From Microcaldota archaeon (lineage in GTDB: Archaea; Micrarchaeota; Micrarchaeia; Micrarchaeales; CABMGC01), in assembly GCA_030040265.1 (NCBI GenBank), contig JASHUB010000059.1, positions 1-10,065 on the forward strand: 10,065 nt of DNA, read 5' to 3'. The stretch's first letter is position 1. Each line of letters opens with the position of its first letter. The notes under the pieces were generated by a model. It did no database searches. It was not told the DNA's origin and saw only the letters and a list, made by a program, of their open reading frames with translations. Shown piece by piece: positions 6,853 through 10,065 of the stretch. Position numbers and translations under genes: made by a program.

Positions 6853-6861
6853 GATTTAAGA
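6853..6861. promoter_or_regulatory. Shared TATA element for divergent priS and pth2
   Basis: The sequence GATTTAAGA reads TATA-like on both strands (TCTTAAATC on minus). On the plus strand, 22 bases separate ATTTAAG (6854-6860) from the pth2 ATG at 6883, predicting a leaderless mRNA. On the minus strand it predicts a transcript start near 6830, about 10 bases before the priS ATG at 6818. No other TATA-like string is visible in the intergenic space, so one element may serve both directions. Confidence 0.6.
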
Positions 6862-6882
6862 GTTGCTTTGCAAGGTTAAGTC

Positions 6883-7239
6883 ATGTCCGAAGTGAAGCAG
6901 GTAATCATCGTGAGGAAGGACCTTGACATGGGCACCGGAAAGCTGGCCGCCCAATGCTGCCACGGGTCTGTCCTCGGCTTTCTCGAAGCGGAAAAGACAG
7001 ATGAGAAGATCGCGAGAGAGTGGCTGGATGCAGGGCAGAAGAAGATCGTGCTGAAGGTCGACGATGAAGCTGCGCTCATCAAGCTCTACAAGGCGTACCA
7101 GTTCAAGAAGATCCCCTGCGCGCTGGTCAACGATGCTGGGCTTACGCAGTTGCCGGCAGGAACGACCACGGTCTTGGGGGTCGGACCTTGGAAGAGCGAC
7201 GAGATAGACCAGTTCAGCAAGGGGCTGAAGCTTCTTTGA
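6883..7239 (+). CDS. pth2: Peptidyl-tRNA hydrolase, Pth2 type
   Basis: This enzyme cleaves the ester bond of peptidyl-tRNAs released from stalled ribosomes, recycling tRNA. It is the archaeal/eukaryotic Pth2 type, unrelated to bacterial Pth. The 118 residues are the usual length. The signature begins at 'VIIVRKDLDMGTGKLAAQCCHG' (8-28), matching the family pattern V-R-x-D-L-x-M-x-x-G-K-x-A-A-Q-x-x-H. It continues with 'KIPCALVNDAGLTQLPAGTTTVLGVGP' (about 75-101), containing the conserved 'DAGxTQxxxGTxTVLxxGP'. The ATG at 6883 fits both the family N-terminus and a leaderless transcript from the shared TATA box. It is followed after 8 bases by the epimerase-like gene, so both are probably on one mRNA. 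Confidence 0.96.
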   Translation: MSEVKQVIIVRKDLDMGTGKLAAQCCHGSVLGFLEAEKTDEKIAREWLDAGQKKIVLKVDDEAALIKLYKAYQFKKIPCALVNDAGLTQLPAGTTTVLGVGPWKSDEIDQFSKGLKLL

Positions 7240-7242
7240 GGT
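7238..7242 (+). promoter_or_regulatory. Shine-Dalgarno site deciding the epimerase start
   Basis: GAGGT overlaps the pth2 stop codon and ends five bases before the ATG at 7248. It supports that ATG over the upstream in-frame start at 7188, which lies inside pth2. The presence of a Shine-Dalgarno here, unlike the leaderless first genes, fits an internal operon gene. Confidence 0.65.
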
Positions 7243-7247
7243 TTTGT

Positions 7248-8108
7248 ATGAAAGTCTTGGTAATAGGTGGCTCTAGATTCGTTGGGCCATACATTGTTGA
7301 CACTCTTTTGAAAGACGGGCATGAAGTGACTCTATTCAATAGAGGCAGAGTGCAAATCAAGTACGGAAAAGGAGTCAGATTTGTGAAGGGAGACCGGAAC
7401 AAAGGCTTCAACATCAAAGAGCACTTTGATGCGGTGATAGACAATTGTGCGTATACGGGCGATCAAACAAAGAGCGCATTGGACCAGTTGGACTTCGACT
7501 TCTTCCTGAATTTCGGTACAGCTGCTTCTTACAGGAGGACAGGGATGTTCCCACTGACGGAAGAGTCAGCTCTGGGAGATTGGCCTGCCTGGGGCGATTA
7601 TAACAAGGGGAAGGTCGAGTGCGAAAACGTCCTCAAAGGAAGTGGTGTCAGGTACGCTTCGATAAGGCCTGTCTACATCCTCGGCCCAAAGAACTATGTC
7701 GATAGGGAGAGCTTCATTTACTCTAGACTCCTGAAAAGCACACCGTTGAAGATCCCAGGCAATGGAGAGGCAGTGGTGCAGTTTGTCTTTGCAAAGGACG
7801 TCGCCGCCTCCATTGTAATGCTTGTGACCAAGAAGCTAAGTGGCGCCTTCAACTGTGCGGCGGACGATGCCATAACGTTGAACGACCTGATCGAGAAGAT
7901 GGGTGAGATTGTAGGGAAGACTCCTGTAGTCGAACACAACCTGAGCACGGACGGCGCAAAATGGAATGATGATGAGTTTCCGTTCGCCAACGAGAACTTC
8001 TTTTGCAGGAATGACAAGCTGAAAGCATTGGGTATAAGATTCACTCCGCTCCTCGCGGGGCTTAGGGAGGATTATAAGAATTACTATAAGAAGTTGGCTA
8101 CTGGTTAG
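7248..8108 (+). CDS. NAD-dependent epimerase/dehydratase-like protein (extended SDR)
   Basis: This is a 286-residue Rossmann-fold protein of the extended short-chain dehydrogenase group, which includes nucleotide-sugar epimerases and dehydratases. The dinucleotide-binding start is MKVLVIGGSRFVG (G7, G8, G13), with the acidic/basic turn 'LFNRGR' at 29-34. The catalytic Tyr and Lys are probably Y118 and K122 in DYNKGK. 'SIRPVYILGP' (138-147) and 'FVFAKDVAASIVML' (179-192) are the usual substrate-side segments. The 'GGSRFVG' glycine motif and short length resemble the atypical NAD-epimerase branch that includes chloroplast CSP41-like proteins, so the substrate is open. It follows pth2 by 8 bases but is AT-richer (24 of 60 GC in the line from 7321, against 35 of 60 in the pth2 line from 6901), hinting at separate origin. 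Its stop overlaps the ilvE stop. Confidence 0.88.
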   Translation: MKVLVIGGSRFVGPYIVDTLLKDGHEVTLFNRGRVQIKYGKGVRFVKGDRNKGFNIKEHFDAVIDNCAYTGDQTKSALDQLDFDFFLNFGTAASYRRTGMFPLTEESALGDWPAWGDYNKGKVECENVLKGSGVRYASIRPVYILGPKNYVDRESFIYSRLLKSTPLKIPGNGEAVVQFVFAKDVAASIVMLVTKKLSGAFNCAADDAITLNDLIEKMGEIVGKTPVVEHNLSTDGAKWNDDEFPFANENFFCRNDKLKALGIRFTPLLAGLREDYKNYYKKLATG

Positions 8109-9016
8109 ACGTAAGTGAGCCAGTCCTCGTATTCTTCTTTCTCGCCGCGGACTACCTGCATGTATGTCTCGTTCAGCATCTGCGTGACGGGGCCAGGCTT
8201 CCCGCCACCGAGCTTCCTTTCATCCACGGAGATGATGGGCTCGATCTCTATTGCGGTGCCGGTGAAGAACGCCTCGTCGCAGGTGTACAGTTCCTCCCTG
8301 TGGATGTTCCTCTCCTCCACGAGAAGCCCCAAGTCCTTAGCGATCTTTATGATGCTGTCCCTCGTTATACCCATGAGTATGTTTGCTGCGCCAGGCGGCG
8401 TGATGAGGACGCCGTCGTTTACTATGAAGATGTTCTCCGCCGGCCCTTCTGCGACGTGGCCGCTCTCCGAAAGCAGTATGGCCTCGTCGCATCCTGCCTC
8501 CTTTGCCTCGAACGAGGCGAACAGGGAGCCCATGTAGTTGGCGCTCAGCTTCGCCCTCGGCGAGAGCATGGACGAGCTGACCTTGCGGTAGGAGGACACT
8601 TTGCACGTCAGCCCTCCCTTCTTCTCAAGGTATTTTGCGAACGGGAACGCGGCTATCGCGACGCTGACTCTTGGGTCCTTGACAGGATTGGTGAGTCCGA
8701 CGCCCTTCACGGGATAGTAGCCGAACGGCCGTATGTAGCAGTCTCCGAGCCTGTTCTTCGCGACCACAGCGATTGTTGCGTTGTTGAGTTCGCCCTCGCT
8801 GTAGGGTATGTTCATCCTAGCTATCCTTGCAGTGTTGAGGAACCTGTGCGTATGGTCCTGCAGCCTGAATATGGCCGTGCCCTTCTTCGCCTTGAACGCG
8901 CGCGTGCCCTCGAAGATTCCACTCGCGTACTGCACAGGGTGCGACAGGATGTGGATGGTCGCCTTCTGCTCTGGAACCATCTTGCGGTCCATCCAGATAT
9001 ATTGTTGAGTTGCCAT
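8105..9016 (-). CDS. ilvE: Branched-chain amino acid aminotransferase, PLP fold type IV
   Basis: This enzyme exchanges the amino group between glutamate and Val, Leu or Ile, the last step of their synthesis and first of their breakdown. From the ATG at 9016 it has 303 residues, normal length. Family landmarks are 'HPVQYASGIFEGTRAF' (26-41), 'YIRPFGYYPVKGVGL' (94-108), the PLP-binding lysine probably K156 in 'SPRAKLSANYMGSL', 'EAILLSESGHVAEGPAENIF' (178-197), 'LMGITRDSIIKIAKDLG' (214-230), and 'DEAFFTGTAIEIEPI'. A TTG at 9025 could extend it by three residues, but the TATA spacing supports the ATG. Its stop codon overlaps that of the convergent epimerase gene (8105-8108). D-amino acid transaminase is a related alternative, but the N-terminal and central motifs favour the branched-chain enzyme. 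Confidence 0.94.
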   Translation of the reverse strand: MATQQYIWMDRKMVPEQKATIHILSHPVQYASGIFEGTRAFKAKKGTAIFRLQDHTHRFLNTARIARMNIPYSEGELNNATIAVVAKNRLGDCYIRPFGYYPVKGVGLTNPVKDPRVSVAIAAFPFAKYLEKKGGLTCKVSSYRKVSSSMLSPRAKLSANYMGSLFASFEAKEAGCDEAILLSESGHVAEGPAENIFIVNDGVLITPPGAANILMGITRDSIIKIAKDLGLLVEERNIHREELYTCDEAFFTGTAIEIEPIISVDERKLGGGKPGPVTQMLNETYMQVVRGEKEEYEDWLTYV

Positions 9017-9026
9017 GCTCAACAAT
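9001..9026. promoter_or_regulatory. Perfect 9-bp inverted repeat around the ilvE start codon
   Basis: ATTGTTGAG (9001-9009) and CTCAACAAT (9018-9026) are exact reverse complements separated by eight bases that contain the ilvE ATG (9016-9014 on minus). The TATA box predicts a transcript start at or next to the ATG, so only one arm would be in the mRNA. The repeat is therefore more likely a DNA operator over the transcription start than an RNA hairpin. An Lrp/AsnC-type regulator would be a natural candidate for a branched-chain gene; this is inference. Confidence 0.5.
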
Positions 9027-9036
9027 TGTATCGGGG

Positions 9037-9044
9037 ATTTATAA
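9037..9044 (-). promoter_or_regulatory. TATA box for ilvE
   Basis: The minus strand reads TTATAAAT, ending 20 bases before the ATG at 9016. That spacing puts the transcript start within a few bases of the ATG, predicting a leaderless mRNA. The inverted repeat at 9001-9026 begins 10 bases downstream of the box. Confidence 0.65.
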
Positions 9045-9060
9045 TGTTTCTGCTCTGTAT

Positions 9061-9840
9061 TCAGGCTCCGCTGATCTTCGCGGCGAGCTTGGCCTGCCCT
9101 CTGCGGATCTCTGACTCGGTGAGCTTGAATATCTTGCGGTGGCGCGCGTATATTTGCGCGACCATTGGGTTTGCAGCAGCAAGGATCTGCTTGACTGCCG
9201 TGCCAATCCTGCCCAGCTCATCCTGCGTCGACAGTATCGTCAGGTCTATTTCTCTGCCAGGAGCCTCGCGCCTCCTGAGCTCCTTCCAGTCGCGCCTTGC
9301 GCGTTCGGCATCGTAGACGGCTACCATCATGCCTATGCGGATGGCCGTGGTAGGAAGCATGTTTACCTGTCTCAGCGTGGCGCTGACCTTGTCGAGCGTG
9401 TTATCGGAGACGCCGGTCTTTACGATGTCCGTCTCAGCCACGCCAGCGTCGCGTAGCATGCCTTTCATCTCTTCCTGGTGTGTCAGCGCTCCAACAAGGA
9501 ATATCGTGCCGACCATGTCGTCCTTGAGCTTCATCCTCGCGAGCGCGAGGGTCCTCTTCCGCATGGTCTCCTGGTTGCGCTCCCCGAACAGGAACACAGC
9601 GTCGAACTTCTGCGGTATGCCTGGCACGTCGTGGAGCGATGACAGATTCAGCCTGTGCAGGTCCGTGTTCTGGATCATCGGGTTGAATTCTGTGCCGGTG
9701 TAGGTGTACTTTGCGACTGCGCCGACCCATCTCCCGTTCTCCGCGTGACCCTCTATGAAATACTCCCTTGCGGGAAATACAGGCCTCGCTACCGGCTTCA
9801 CTGGTATCTGCGTTGGCTGTACTGAAAACTGGAATCTCAT
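9061..9840 (-). CDS. Conserved-looking protein with YdcF/DUF218-like pattern
   Basis: A 259-residue protein without signal peptide or membrane helix. I do not recognise it outright, but the centre follows the order of motifs of the DUF218 (YdcF/SanA/ElyC) fold. A strand ending in Asp leads into 'DAVFLFG' (80-86). Then come an Arg/Ala helix (RTLALARMKL), the strand 'GTIFLVGA' (111-118), the helix 'EEMKGMLRDAGV' (123-134), an 'SDNT' turn (145-148) and the strand-helix 'RIGMMVAVYDAERARRDW' (168-185). The last resembles the family's 'vTs-x-yH-x-x-RA'. The usual His there is replaced (YDAER), and the GG of the loop is GA, so activity may differ. Residues 200-259 form two added charged helices. It has its own TATA box and is divergent from the MGMT-like gene. 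The family assignment is inference; coding is well supported. Confidence 0.75.
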   Translation of the reverse strand: MRFQFSVQPTQIPVKPVARPVFPAREYFIEGHAENGRWVGAVAKYTYTGTEFNPMIQNTDLHRLNLSSLHDVPGIPQKFDAVFLFGERNQETMRKRTLALARMKLKDDMVGTIFLVGALTHQEEMKGMLRDAGVAETDIVKTGVSDNTLDKVSATLRQVNMLPTTAIRIGMMVAVYDAERARRDWKELRRREAPGREIDLTILSTQDELGRIGTAVKQILAAANPMVAQIYARHRKIFKLTESEIRRGQAKLAAKISGA

Positions 9841-9864
9841 ACATTAATATTGTGATTTTCCGAC

Positions 9865-9872
9865 TATATAAA
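9865..9872 (-). promoter_or_regulatory. TATA box for the YdcF-like gene
   Basis: The minus strand reads TTTATATA, followed by 24 bases to the ATG at 9840. The predicted transcript start is within one or two bases of the ATG, so the message should be essentially leaderless. Confidence 0.68.
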
Positions 9873-9909
9873 GGTTGATAGAGCAAAAGCAAGCCTGCAA
9901 AAAGCATGC

Positions 9910-9917
9910 TATTTATA
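9910..9917 (+). promoter_or_regulatory. TATA box for the MGMT-like gene
   Basis: The plus strand reads TATTTATA, ending 29 bases before the ATG at 9947, which predicts a leader of about six bases. It is divergent from the box at 9865-9872, about 45 bases away, so two back-to-back promoters occupy the 106-base intergenic space. Confidence 0.62.
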
Positions 9918-9946
9918 CCCTTTCCGACCTATTCCATTGCGATGGC

Positions 9947-10065
9947 ATGAGGAGGGCCGAAGTACGTGCAAAGTTGGAAAGGATGGACCTGACGCGGTTC
10001 CAGATAGACGTGTTCATGGCAACCTTCGACGTGCCGAAGGGCAGCACAGCAAGCTACAAGCAGAT
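9947..10065 (+). CDS. MGMT/Ogt-family DNA methyltransferase or ATL protein, N-terminal fragment
   Basis: Only 39 codons are visible before the right edge. After a basic start (MRRAEVRAKLERMDL) the frame reads FQIDVFMATFDVPKGSTASY then KQ. This matches the opening of the O6-alkylguanine-DNA alkyltransferase C-terminal domain, whose family pattern is 'F-Q-x-x-V-(Y/W)-x-x-x-x-x-I-P-x-G-x-x-x-(S/T)-Y-x-x-I/V'. Such proteins either transfer the alkyl group to a PCHR-motif cysteine or, as ATL proteins, bind the lesion without a cysteine. The deciding residue is outside the window. The short N-terminus means the usual N-terminal Ada-like domain is missing, which would fit either a minimal Ogt or an ATL. 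An upstream ATG at 9942 stops after two codons. Confidence 0.78.
   Translation, partial: MRRAEVRAKLERMDLTRFQIDVFMATFDVPKGSTASYKQ

Noticed and set aside
8300..9316. A 338-codon plus-strand open frame running across ilvE and into the next gene
   Set aside because: It is antisense to ilvE, which has clear family motifs. The frame's composition (rich in Arg, Val, His, Cys) is that of a GC-rich shadow, with no recognisable domain and no promoter.
9434..9907. A 157-codon minus-strand frame upstream of and overlapping the YdcF-like gene
   Set aside because: Past its first codons it is an Arg/Gly/His-rich shadow of the 9061-9840 gene. Its start lies upstream of that gene's TATA box and it has no domain.

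Overview
The window is archaeal chromosome. It carries uL3 and the start of uL4 in the archaeal order, eL15 followed by the KEOPS subunit Pcc1, an archaeal/eukaryotic-type primase small subunit (PriS) and the archaeal/eukaryotic-type peptidyl-tRNA hydrolase Pth2. Most genes have an AT-rich TATA-like box whose end lies about 20-27 bases before the start codon, which predicts leaderless or nearly leaderless mRNAs. The core genes are GC-rich (about 58-62% in sampled lines). Several details suggest a small-genome lineage such as Micrarchaeota or a relative, or Thermoplasmata, but the lineage cannot be fixed from sequence reading alone.

Layout. Positions 1-1954 (minus) hold a translation and tRNA-modification block: eL15 and pcc1 one base apart, then rpl3 and the first codons of rpl4. 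Positions 2079-3965 (minus) hold a 628-residue orphan AAA+ ATPase that is clearly more AT-rich (about 43% GC in a sampled line) and has its own promoter. It looks like an accessory insertion between core genes. Positions 3999-6818 (minus) read as one head-to-tail run: priS, a small seven-helix membrane protein one base behind it, an EamA-type transporter, and a 55-codon ORF joined to the transporter by a GTGA overlap. Between the membrane protein and the transporter lies what looks like a second, decayed copy of the 3' end of priS.

Positions 6883-8108 (plus) are divergent from priS and share one symmetrical TATA element with it: pth2, then an AT-richer NAD-dependent epimerase/dehydratase-like gene. 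The epimerase meets ilvE (branched-chain aminotransferase, minus) with overlapping stop codons. The ilvE start codon sits in the loop of a perfect 9-bp inverted repeat, a candidate operator. Positions 9061-9840 (minus) hold a protein with a YdcF/DUF218-like pattern. Divergent from it, at the right edge, begins an MGMT/Ogt-family DNA alkyl-repair-type protein.

How the genes relate. Most are housekeeping genes for ribosomes, tRNA modification (t6A), primer synthesis, rescue of peptidyl-tRNA and branched-chain amino acid metabolism. The accessory parts are the AAA+ gene, the epimerase and the membrane genes behind priS. I see no tRNA, rRNA, CRISPR array, insertion sequence or complete multi-gene defence system. 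The least explained items are the orphan AAA+ ATPase, the repeated priS tail around the membrane gene, and the ilvE palindrome.
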